From Leishmania donovani (Eukaryota; Euglenozoa; Kinetoplastea; Trypanosomatida; Trypanosomatidae), in NCBI RefSeq assembly GCF_000227135.1, contig NC_018247.1, positions 1 to 34,292 on the forward strand: a stretch of 34,292 bases of DNA. The letters are read 5' to 3'. Made by a program: the position numbers and the translations under genes. Shown in pieces: positions 9,004-17,381 of this stretch. Position 1 is the stretch's first letter, and each line of letters starts with the position of its first letter. Under the pieces are notes generated by a model that searched no databases, had not been told where the DNA came from, and worked only from the letters and a program-made list of their open reading frames with translations.

Positions 9004-10190
9004 TGAAAAATGCAGTTTACAGTGAAGAGGTGCCTTGCATTGTAGCGTGGGAAGGTTCGAAGGGCACGTGAAAGAAAAGGACACAGAGCGATGGGGGAGC
9101 GCGAGGGAGCAAATGTGGAGAGGATCACCGTTCGGTGCACACAGAGGCGATCGCGTTCAAAGGATTCTGCAAAGACATGAAAACAGCAGAGGAGCGCGCC
9201 GGTGCGTGTCATTGGATCTCCGCGCAACCAATGTGCGGGTCATACGGGGCACAGCATCCCCTGCAAAAAAAAACGCTGGCAACGTTAGTGGGATCGCGAT
9301 ACTCAGACGTTTGAGAATGCGGGGCAATCGCGAAAGGGAGACTAGTGCCATGTCGTCGTGTGTGGGCACGCAAATACGCTTCTGAGGTGCTTGTGATACC
9401 TCCCAATGTGTGTGCCGTAGACTCCCACGCCGTTCCAGTCACAGGGCAGGTAGAGCTGCACAATATACCAGCGTTCAGCTCATGGCCAAAAGTTAGATGG
9501 CTCGAGAAAAGAAAAAACAAAATCGAAGGCGCGAGAAATAAGGGGCTGATAAAGCAGAGAGAAGCAGCAGCTCCCGTTGGCAACGAAGACGAGTAAGGTG
9601 TGAGCACAACACAGCCAAGCCATCTCCCCATCAACTGTCCTTGTCGGATAAACGTCTTTCGAGCTTGTATCTCAGCGACAGAGGAAAGAACGGCATATCC
9701 GGTGAGGGCGTCAGCGTGTTCGCGGAGAAGACAAAAGATTATACTCGACGGAGCGATACGACTATGGGCAGACGCAACGGGCAACAAAAAAGAAAAGTCA
9801 GTGCATCACATCTACAGAGAAAGAAACGAACACATGAAAGAAAAACGAAGGGGGAATAGGCAAAAAGTGGCTACGAGAGAGAGGGAGGCATTACAGCGGG
9901 ATGCAAAAGGGTGAACGGGCATAAACCACCGAATACTGTCCTTCGAGCCCGCCTTCTCAGGCGGAGCAAGTCATCTCTGTTACCCTTCCCCCTCCGCCCC
10001 TACACACACATACACGCAGACCACAGCGCAACCAAGGTGACCAGCATAGATGTAATAACACAGAACAGACAGACGCAACAAAGACAAACAGTAGTGATAA
10101 GGTGCAGCACGGGTGCAGATACCAGTAAACACAAACGCCTTACTTTTCTGGCAGCACCACCATTCCGCTATAGGGAATGAGCTCAGGTCC
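9004..10190. other. Spacer downstream of the phosphate transporter, gene-free part
   Basis: About 1.2 kb between the DOT1 start and the SIDER-like copy. It is purine-rich on the plus strand (pyrimidine-rich on the transcribed strand), with an A9 run near 9265. A minus-strand open frame at 9209-9787 has no recognisable protein features. I see no RNA gene. Confidence 0.55.
9034..9085 (-). promoter_or_regulatory. Predicted spliced-leader acceptor region of DOT1
   Basis: The minus strand from 9085 to about 9045 is pyrimidine-rich and is followed by AG at 9035-9034, 31 bases before ATG 9003. It decides the start: the longer frame to 9084 would lie upstream of the mature mRNA end. Confidence 0.45.
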
Positions 10191-10724
10191 GCTGCACCGC
10201 CCGCCATTCTCACAGGGCCCCATCGCGTGGTGCCAAGCAGCCGCACACACACACACACGCCACGGCAACGCGCCCACTCAGTCATCTGAGCACGGCATCC
10301 GCCTCAAGCTCGACCCACCCACATCCGCCACGCAGGTCGCCTCGCAGACGCTCGCATTGTCCCAACCAGCACGCGGTGCAGCCGTGGGCGGGCGCTCAGG
10401 CTCCCCTCACCACCAGCACAGTCAGGGCCGGGTGAGATGCGCTGCAGTCGCGCTGACACTTCGCCCATCGTATCGGCGGCACACACGTGTCCACGGTCGC
10501 AGGTCGCTCCGGAGCAACGCCATCCTCCACATCACCGCCGGCATCAGCAGCGGTGCATAGCTCCGGCCTCCCCCTACGCCGTAGGTGCTTGGCCCTGTCA
10601 CCATCAGAGGTGGCTCCGCATCGGTAGGGGGGGGGGGATAGCAGGGCTGCTTTGCTTCCCCACAGACTGAAAATACACGCAGCCCTGTGATGCCACGCAC
10701 TGGCTGTCCCCACCGTCATCCGGG
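10191..10724. mobile_element. SIDER2-like short retroposon, the most complete copy in the window
   Basis: A 534-bp interspersed repeat lying after the phosphate transporter, 217 bp past its stop. Its left end (GCTGCACCGCCCGCCATTCT onward) is shared with the copy at 26500, and its right 308 bp with the array at 1-956. It holds a (CA)8 run at 10243-10258 and an 11-base G run near 10627. Size, GC content, lack of coding potential and position in an apparent 3' UTR fit SIDER2, a family of truncated retroposons known to reduce mRNA stability in Leishmania. I see no clear poly(A) tail or target-site duplication, so orientation is left open. The family name is from memory of SIDER features, not an alignment. 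Confidence 0.7.
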
Positions 10725-10941
10725 TACACACTTGATGAACGGAAGCAAAACAATCGAGGAAAGAGACGTCGGGGTGTACCGTGGCAAAGGTGTGGCCATT
10801 CGCCGATGCAGAACTGAAAAGAGCGCAGGAGAAGCCGAGCCAACAGGCCTGCACACGCAAGGCAAGAACCGCTTTGGGGCTGTGCGTGTGTGCGTTTGCA
10901 GCCGCGCTCGCTCCTCTGATCCTGCGAGAGAAACCGGCGTG

Positions 10942-12570
10942 TCATCGAGAAGGGGCATTGATACCTTGAGCAAAGAAGACGGCAGACACAACCGCGGTCA
11001 AGACAAGAGTGCAGGCCCATCCTCCGTACATCTTGAGCACCATCCACCAGCGAACGTTCAGAAGCCCAACGTCTAGCATACTGATTCCGACAACAGCTCC
11101 CGTGATGCAGTGCGTGGATGACACAGGGATTCCATAGCCAGAAGCAAAAGACACCACCAAGGCTGCGGACAGTTCCGCCGAGAAGCCTCGGCTGGGTGTG
11201 ATGACAGTGATCTGCTCGCCAAGGAGGCGCATGAGGCGAGCGCCAAAGGTGGCCAATCCAAAAACAAGACCAGCGCCGCCCAGGCACAGAATCCATGTGG
11301 GAATCGACGTTGTTGTCTGCACCGCTCCTGTCTGGTACACGGAGTTGATGGCGGCGAGCGGACCGACGGCGTTGCTGACGTCACTCGCACCATGTGCGAA
11401 AGACGCGCAGATGGCAGTGAGAACCTGTAGGTAGCGGTACACCATTTCGGCGTGCGTGTTGTACAGCTGCACCTCCATTCCACTCGCAGTCACGGCCTGT
11501 AGCTCTCCTAGCGAAATAACGGCACTGTTCTCTGCACCGTCGTCTTCGCGCACCACCGTGCCAGGGGATCCCTCCACCTTGTCGCAGCTGCCGTCGGCGC
11601 GGCGGCTCTGTGCCGAGGCGTAGGTTGAAGACGGTGGTGAGAGTGGCAGTGCCGACGGCGCTGGAGCGGCGCGCGCAGGCTCGCCAGCCTCGCGCCATTC
11701 TGTGGAGTGGGGATCGACTGGCAGCTCATCAAAACAGCCACGATGCGCCATCTCGTCGTCGGCACCGCCTAGCGCGTGGCCATGCCGGTGTGCGAGCACC
11801 GTCGCCCGCTGCTCCATCTTCTTTACACGCCGCTTCAACAGCGGGACAAAGCCACATGAAAGCACACCAGCGCCAGCGGCAATCCACATGGCCACCCACG
11901 CTGCGTGGTACATATCCCAGTGCAGGCGACTCTGGGCACCCTTGAAGAGGACAAAGAAGGCCTCCAGGAAAAACGTGATGGTGACAACAATCGGAAGCGT
12001 CAGGATGGCTCGCTGCACCGAGTTTGCATGTCGAAGCACAAACCACCGAACAGAGCCGAAGATGGCGGCTGCCACGACACCGGTGAGGAGCGGCGAAATG
12101 AACCATGAGGCGACGATCGGCGCTACTCCGTTCACAAACGGGAACTCGTCCTGGTTGTCAGCCCAGCTCACCGAGTCAGCACCGCCGTACACCAGAGCAA
12201 AGCCTATGACGCCTCCGCAGATGCTGTGCGTGGAGGATACCGGAAGCGTCAGCCATGTCGCGATGGCGAGCCAGCAGAAGGCGGCACCGCAGGCGCACAG
12301 CATACCGTACATGAACATGTAAGGGTGATCTTCGAAGTCGGCGGGCTTGGCGATACCTCCTGATATAGTCGCCGTCACTGCACCGCCCAGGCTGACTGCA
12401 CCTACGAATTCGCAAACAGATGCAAGAAGGACGATTTGAGAAAGTGTGAGCACCTTCGCCCCGTAGGTCGTTCCAAAGGCGTTGCTAAGGTCATTCATGC
12501 CTACCCCGGCGCCGGTCAGGAACGACACAAAGGCGCCGACGACTGCAATCCAGAGAAACGGCTGCACCAT
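10942..12570 (-). CDS. PiT-family (PHO-4) inorganic phosphate transporter
   Basis: A 542-residue polytopic membrane protein of the PiT family, which symports phosphate with Na+ or H+, most likely at the plasma membrane. The two inverted halves each carry the family signature: GMNDLSNAFGTTYG at 24-37 and HGASDVSNAVGP at 393-404. Each half also has the paired PVSSTH motif, at 110-115 and 482-487. Hydrophobic segments cover about 3-20, 43-66, 86-110, 115-130, 150-172, 188-208 and 222-242, then 380-400, 425-445, 465-480 and 510-535. The halves are joined by a hydrophilic loop (about 246-375) with a His-rich stretch HRHGHALGG and low-complexity Ala/Pro/Ser. The start is ATG 12570, after a likely splice acceptor at 12688-12687. 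The 3' region carries a SIDER-like element, a possible negative regulator of the mRNA. T. brucei has related phosphate permease genes at the syntenic place, from memory. Confidence 0.95.
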   Translation of the reverse strand: MVQPFLWIAVVGAFVSFLTGAGVGMNDLSNAFGTTYGAKVLTLSQIVLLASVCEFVGAVSLGGAVTATISGGIAKPADFEDHPYMFMYGMLCACGAAFCWLAIATWLTLPVSSTHSICGGVIGFALVYGGADSVSWADNQDEFPFVNGVAPIVASWFISPLLTGVVAAAIFGSVRWFVLRHANSVQRAILTLPIVVTITFFLEAFFVLFKGAQSRLHWDMYHAAWVAMWIAAGAGVLSCGFVPLLKRRVKKMEQRATVLAHRHGHALGGADDEMAHRGCFDELPVDPHSTEWREAGEPARAAPAPSALPLSPPSSTYASAQSRRADGSCDKVEGSPGTVVREDDGAENSAVISLGELQAVTASGMEVQLYNTHAEMVYRYLQVLTAICASFAHGASDVSNAVGPLAAINSVYQTGAVQTTTSIPTWILCLGGAGLVFGLATFGARLMRLLGEQITVITPSRGFSAELSAALVVSFASGYGIPVSSTHCITGAVVGISMLDVGLLNVRWWMVLKMYGGWACTLVLTAVVSAVFFAQGINAPSR

Positions 12571-12600
12571 TTTCTGCTGTCGCCTACGCGGATGTCTGTA

Positions 12601-12616
12601 TGTGTGTGTGTGTGTG
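12601..12616. repeat. (TG)8 dinucleotide run
   Basis: Sixteen bases of TG on the plus strand, 31 bases upstream of the phosphate transporter ATG, so a CA run in its probable 5' UTR. Confidence 0.9.
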
Positions 12617-12686
12617 ATAAGAGCCGTGAAGCAAACAGTGAGCCGGTGAAAGTTGCTTGAACACGCGAAGACGACGCGCGAAAATT

Positions 12687-12730
12687 CTGAGAGGGGAGCC
12701 GAGAGAATCTGAGAGGAGCTCGCCGCAGTA
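12687..12730 (-). promoter_or_regulatory. Predicted spliced-leader acceptor region of the phosphate transporter
   Basis: On the minus strand a C/T-rich tract (about 12725-12689) ends in AG at 12688-12687, giving a 5' UTR near 117 nt that includes a (CA)8 run at 12601-12616. Confidence 0.4.
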
Positions 12731-13480
12731 AGGAAACACAGAGTGCAAAGAGCTGCTAGTGCAAGAGCGGCAGCCGCGCAGGCTGCGCAGCCTTTTTCTT
12801 TAATTTGATGTTGTCACGGCGAAGAAGGCAAGTGGATGCAACGCCGGTAAAGAGGACTGTGTATCTCTTCTTCACAAATGATGTGTGACGAGTGCACTCG
12901 TAACGGCGTAACGACGCGATGGATCACAAAAAGTGAGACACGGAGCACAGAGGAGAGGAGAAAGGATGTCGCATAGTATCAGCAGGCAGAGCATGAGAGG
13001 GAGAAGCCAACCGCGGGTATGAAAAAAAAAACAAATGCATGCACGCGTAGACAAACACGCACCCTGTGCCGTGGGACAGGGAAGAGAAAGACGAGCAAAA
13101 CAACTCGGGTATGGGCCAGCGCGGCGCCCCTTACGTTCGCATAGCTTTCTCGACTCACACTGTCTGAAAGCCGAAGGAACGCCAAAAAGGGTGGCAGAGG
13201 CGTCGAACTGTTTCTTTAGTGGTTTTCTCCTGTCACCGATGGGTGCGCCGCGCGGCGCCGGTTGGACGCGGTTGCCATCCGCAGTGCTCAGCACGTCCAG
13301 GCGTAACGGTCGAATTGGCTGGCGAGCGGCAAAGCCTCGGTGACACAATGGCACCCACGAAACACACAGCGAAACGCGAGAATGAATGATACACTCCCCT
13401 CTTCCCCTGGTGTCCACGCGCTGTGTACGTGCGCAAAACCAAGTGCACTCTAAAGCAAATCTACCCCTCATCGACCGCGA

Positions 13481-14449
13481 TCACAGCCGTTTTCCGTTGA
13501 CGCGACCTACGGACGTCGCATGGGAGCCGTGCCCACGTGCTGCGTCGACGTGTCGAGCCCTTTCTTTCTGCGCAAGAGCGAGCACGGCAGCGGCCTCATG
13601 CAGCACGTCGCGCCGAGGGCGCTCGTTCAACTCCTTCCCCAGTGCCTTGAGACGCTCGAGGTGCATGAAACGCGCATACAAATCTCGGTCCTGCGCTTCG
13701 GTCGCCTGAACCCGCCTGCGCATGACGTCCTCGGAACGGATGAGGCGGCAGATCGCCTTAAACTCGTGCGGCGTCATTGATGTGAGCTTGGAGAACTCCC
13801 GGTCCATGGATGCTGCCATGTTGCGCCGAGCCTCCTGCCATTCGCGGAAAAGCGCTCTTCGCCCGCTAATCTCGCATGCGATCATATCCTTTTCGGCGGC
13901 CACGAAGAATGCGGACACCATAGTGTCAAAGCGACTCCTCGCCATCGCCACCACCTGGTGGCGCTCGAACCGCTCCAGATCTATCAGCTCCTGTGCCGCA
14001 CGCGTGAGATCACTTCGGCGACGCGCCTCTCGGGCAGCATGGCTGATGTAGGACGGGCGTGCAAGCTGTGGCAATCTCCTCTTGCTCAGCATGGCTGCAA
14101 CTCCTTTCCGTTTCATATTGCGTATGAGGAGCTGCTGCAAGGGATCTGCGTACGCGTCTTCCGAGTCGCAGCGGGCGCTGCTGTTCCAACGCTGGCGCGG
14201 CACCGCAGAATGGGTGTTGGACGAAGCAGCAGTGCCAAAGCTGTCGGTGAACGCGGAAGCGCGAAGGGCGTTGGAGAACTTCAAGGAAAACGCGTTGTCG
14301 CTGGTCCCACGGCGGAAGACAAGCCAGTTGCTCTCTTTGCTGGAGATCATGCCAGCAGCAAGGGCGTCGTCGCCACCCGGTTTCTGCGCTGCACGCTTCC
14401 AGGCGCGCTCGTCGCGAACAAACGCGTGTATATCAGCTGCAGAGAGCAT
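13481..14449 (-). CDS. Charged helical protein of unknown function
   Basis: A 322-residue protein I do not recognise. The first ~110 residues are Ser/Ala-rich and probably disordered; from about 115 onward the chain is strongly helical and rich in Arg, Glu and Ala, with basic stretches such as RNMKRKGVAAMLSKRR (about 109-124) and AREARRRSDLTRAAQEL. No signal peptide, membrane segment or catalytic motif is visible. The frame opens with ATG 14449 and is preceded by a good splice-acceptor arrangement (C/T tract and AG at 14484-14483, 34 bases upstream), which with the long ordered helical composition supports a real gene. It is probably one of the conserved hypothetical proteins of trypanosomatids. 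The basic helices would suit a nucleic-acid or protein scaffold role, which is only a guess. Confidence 0.75.
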   Translation of the reverse strand: MLSAADIHAFVRDERAWKRAAQKPGGDDALAAGMISSKESNWLVFRRGTSDNAFSLKFSNALRASAFTDSFGTAASSNTHSAVPRQRWNSSARCDSEDAYADPLQQLLIRNMKRKGVAAMLSKRRLPQLARPSYISHAAREARRRSDLTRAAQELIDLERFERHQVVAMARSRFDTMVSAFFVAAEKDMIACEISGRRALFREWQEARRNMAASMDREFSKLTSMTPHEFKAICRLIRSEDVMRRRVQATEAQDRDLYARFMHLERLKALGKELNERPRRDVLHEAAAVLALAQKERARHVDAARGHGSHATSVGRVNGKRL

Positions 14450-14482
14450 TATCGTCCTGGTTGTCTATGGTTAGTGGTGCGT

Positions 14483-14512
14483 CTACAGAGAGGGAGTTGT
14501 GAATCTATGAGG
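14483..14512 (-). promoter_or_regulatory. Predicted spliced-leader acceptor of the helical protein gene
   Basis: Minus strand C/T-rich stretch ending in AG at 14484-14483, 34 bases before ATG 14449. Confidence 0.4.
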
Positions 14513-14984
14513 GGGGTGCGGCTGTCTGAGTAAACCTACCCGATAGCCCTCACAGCGCGTACTTTTAGGAGGAGTTGCTGTCGGTGCGAGCGAGCAAAGA
14601 GATGACGGGAGAAAGCGTCCGCCTAAAGAATAGCGACCACAGTGAGCAGGGAGATCTTCACGGCCTCTCAGTGGAACAGAGCGACGTGTGCAGGGGTAAG
14701 GAGAGCGCTCGCGCGAGGTATTGGGATCACAAGCAGCGCATCAGTAGAAAGAAAAGAGAAGGGCCGCAGAGAGAGGGGAAGGATCCGGCGATCGTAAAAC
14801 GTGGATTGGGAGACAGTGAAGTCGATCCCCCTTCATCGTCGTTTGGCGTGACTGGAAAGGACGCGGTGCACCGTCCCGAAACGATTGCGCACATGGTGGT
14901 GCTCTTTGTTTTCGCAGGACCAAAGAGTCCCGCCACCCTGTATCGGCGCTCTCACGCTGCAGTATGCGTGTGCCCCGCACGCTT

Positions 14985-15006
14985 CCTCCCTCCCTCCCTC
15001 CCTCCC
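14985..15006. repeat. CCCT tetranucleotide run
   Basis: About five units of CCCT on the plus strand, equal to GGGA on the transcribed strand, within the probable ASF1 3' region. Confidence 0.85.
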
Positions 15007-15452
15007 CTCTCACCTCCCAGAGGGCGGCAGAGCAGGGTGTTTCGTCCAAAACGCAAAGAAGCGACGAGGAAGCACGAAGAGGTTCGCGCTGACTGGAACG
15101 CGCCTGCCATGTGTGCTTCCCGCTTTGAACTTCGAGGCTCCCGAGTGGTCGGTGCTTCCTTTTCAGTGTTGCATCTCGCCACGCACGCGTCACCACGTTC
15201 GTGCACGTGCACTCACAGTACCAAACACAAAATCACACATGAACAAAAACGAAGGCACGGACAGCTTACAAGGTGATCAGCAGAGTCGGACAATGTGATC
15301 ACCGTGACGTCCAACGGCGACAAGCGAAAGAGACCGAAGCGAGAAACTAAACGAGCTTATCTATACGGTGTACCAAAACGAGCGCTCGATGCCTCCGACC
15401 TCACGCATCGACTACACAGAGGCCCCGCACGCCCCTCAAGTACGCGTCTATG

Positions 15453-15474
15453 GTGTGTGTGTGTGTGTGTGTGT
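15453..15474. repeat. GT dinucleotide run
   Basis: About eleven GT units on the plus strand (CA on the transcribed strand) in the ASF1 downstream region. Confidence 0.9.
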
Positions 15475-15924
15475 TTGCCGTCCTCACTCTGCCACGGAGA
15501 AGTGAGGAGCAGGATAAGGTAGTAAAAAAGAAAAGACACAGACTGTGAAAAAGGTCTTTCAAAGCGCCAGCCGCAGACGCCGAGCGGCAGTGCAGCCGGT
15601 GAGCCACCGATCATACGCCCCTTTAAGAGAAAGAAAGGGGAGGGTGGATCCCGTGCACGGCTCTGTCTCCTTTGCTGTACTGCTGGATGGACGAGGGCAG
15701 AGAAGGAGTCGGTGCCGACACATCGGCGAGTGCGCGTCCACTACTTCACACACGCCGACAAGAGCAATGTGTAGCAGCGACGACGATGAATGTTGTCCTT
15801 CTCTCTCGAATGGACAAGAGACCTCGCTTTCTTTTTATCTCTGGGCGGCCGGCAAGGCGCTCTCCAGCGCTCCCACCCTCCCCCCTCACCCTCGATACCA
15901 CATCCTACCTCGCCAGATGTGGCC

Positions 15925-16401
15925 CTATTGACCCCAGTCAATGGGAGTGACTGTGACAGCTGGCTGCGGCATGGCAACAAATCTACCCAGCAATGCTCGC
16001 TCCGGCAGCGGTGGGGGATTCCGGTTAAGCTGCGCGTCAAAGTATGCCACTTGAGTGTAGTAGCCCACGCGCAGGAACTCCTGGCCCCGGTACTGAAACG
16101 AGATGAGCAAAATCGTCACGCCCACCACATCCTCCACTGGTACCAGCTCCATCTGCGGGGCATCACATTCTAAAGTGAACTCAGTGATGCCCTTCTCCAG
16201 CGGTCCGACCTCGAAGTCATCGAGCACCTGATCGTGCTGCGACGACGAAGCGCTTCCGACCCACACGAAGGAAACGGACAGGGTTTGAGGCAAACTCGCC
16301 GCCGCCTCCAGACGCATTCTCCACTGGAACTGGTTCGTGTATGCATCTGGATTTGCCCCCAACAGCTCAATCTCTAGCAACTGCAGCACGGGATCGGCCA
16401 T
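15925..16401 (-). CDS. ASF1: Histone chaperone ASF1
   Basis: A 158-residue protein covering the whole conserved Asf1 immunoglobulin-like core, which binds the H3-H4 dimer and passes it to other assembly factors during replication and transcription. Diagnostic blocks are FVWVGSASSSQHDQVLDDFEVGP at 45-67 (VGSA and DQVLD), EDVVGVTILLISFQYRGQEF at 90-109 with RVGYY following, and NPPPLPERALLGR in the tail strand. The valine of the VGVT motif that contacts histone H3 is present (about residue 95). The acidic C-terminal tail of yeast Asf1 is absent, so this is a core-only form. The ATG at 16401 follows a long T/C-rich tract ending in AG at 16471-16470. T. brucei has two ASF1 genes; this one corresponds by remembered synteny to the chromosome 1 copy (ASF1A). 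Confidence 0.96.
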   Translation of the reverse strand: MADPVLQLLEIELLGANPDAYTNQFQWRMRLEAAASLPQTLSVSFVWVGSASSSQHDQVLDDFEVGPLEKGITEFTLECDAPQMELVPVEDVVGVTILLISFQYRGQEFLRVGYYTQVAYFDAQLNRNPPPLPERALLGRFVAMPQPAVTVTPIDWGQ

Positions 16402-17381
16402 TATTGCGGTCGGTGACGATTTCCCTCGTCTTGATATGGAGGTTAATGAAGCGGTCGAGAGCGCGCGCGCTCAGGGAGAAAGCGGGGCCAGCAAAAATAG
16501 AAAGAACAGCACAACAGAAAAAAGTCGATGGGAGGAGCGTCCACTGTGCAGCCTCGCACTGTAGTCCAGCACGCTCACGATGTCGGTGGTGATGGAATGA
16601 AGTCGAATCGCTGCTTATGCAAAATTAAGTAAAGAGCAACAACGGAGAAGTTCGGGGCTGCACGGTAGAGCTCAAATGGCGAACAGAGAAAGCGGCTGTG
16701 CCTCGCTGAGAGCAGGCGGCACGGATGGGGAGTGTCGACCTGCAACAGTGCACCACTGCACTAGGGTGGAGGTACCACGCACCGGGATCGCTGTACTTGC
16801 AGCTATACTTTCTGTTGTAAGGGTGGAGAGATTGATGTCGTTCCGTTAAAGTTCGAAGTCCTTGATTAAATGTAGGAACGATAAAAGACAAAACGAGCTC
16901 TGCGGCGAGTGAGCACAGTCAGGTTGGGCGGGCGTAGATGGATGCATGTGCGCATGTGGGTGTAGGCATCGATGCGCGAGAGCACAAAAGAGAGGGAAAG
17001 CAAGAGACGGAGGGTAGCAATAGGGAGAAATGAGCACATATGTGAGTCGTCGTCGTTCATAATAGGAATTTATCCGCTGCTCATTTTGTGGTGTTCCACG
17101 CTGGCGACAGGCGGATGCCATTACTCCCAGTAAAGGTGCTCCCGTGAGACTCTATCCCTCGCTAGAAGCAGCGAGGGTGCGTTGGCGATGCAACGCGGGC
17201 GCAGCGAGCTGGCCGTCGCGCGGGTGCTGCCCACTCCGCCATACCCCCACACGCGCGTCAGAGACAACACCGGTTTTACTCTGCAACGAAGATTCGTTTC
17301 TGCATTGCAGCCACTGGGCACAAAAAAACGCTCGACAGCGCTCATTCGCGAGGGAGAGTCCACACGTGGGAACTTCCGCCC
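16402..17381. other. Spacer between BRCA2 and ASF1
   Basis: 980 bases: BRCA2 3' region followed by the ASF1 acceptor tract. A short minus-strand open frame at 17121-17363 looks non-coding. Nothing else recognised. Confidence 0.55.
16470..16530 (-). promoter_or_regulatory. Predicted spliced-leader acceptor region of ASF1
   Basis: The transcribed strand from about 16530 to 16472 is strongly pyrimidine-rich with several T runs and ends in AG at 16471-16470, 69 bases before the ATG. Confidence 0.5.

Larger units (their letters stand above)
12571..13480. other. Spacer between the helical protein gene and the phosphate transporter
   Basis: 910 bases with an A10 run near 13022 and pyrimidine tracts on the transcribed strand. 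The minus-strand open frame 12872-13471 is Cys-rich and pyrimidine-derived and is not supported as a gene. Confidence 0.55.
14450..15924. other. Spacer between ASF1 and the helical protein gene
   Basis: 1.48 kb without a supported gene. It holds a CCCT tetranucleotide run at about 14985-15006 (GGGA on the transcribed strand), a GT run at 15453-15474 and an A-rich patch near 15520-15535. It would carry the ASF1 3' UTR and upstream signals of the next gene. Confidence 0.55.

Noticed and set aside
9209..9787. 192-codon minus-strand frame downstream of the phosphate transporter
   Set aside because: Low-complexity hydrophobic composition from T/C-rich sequence and no recognisable motif.
12872..13471. 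199-codon minus-strand frame between two genes
   Set aside because: Rich in Cys, Leu and Phe as expected from translated pyrimidine tracts; no domain.
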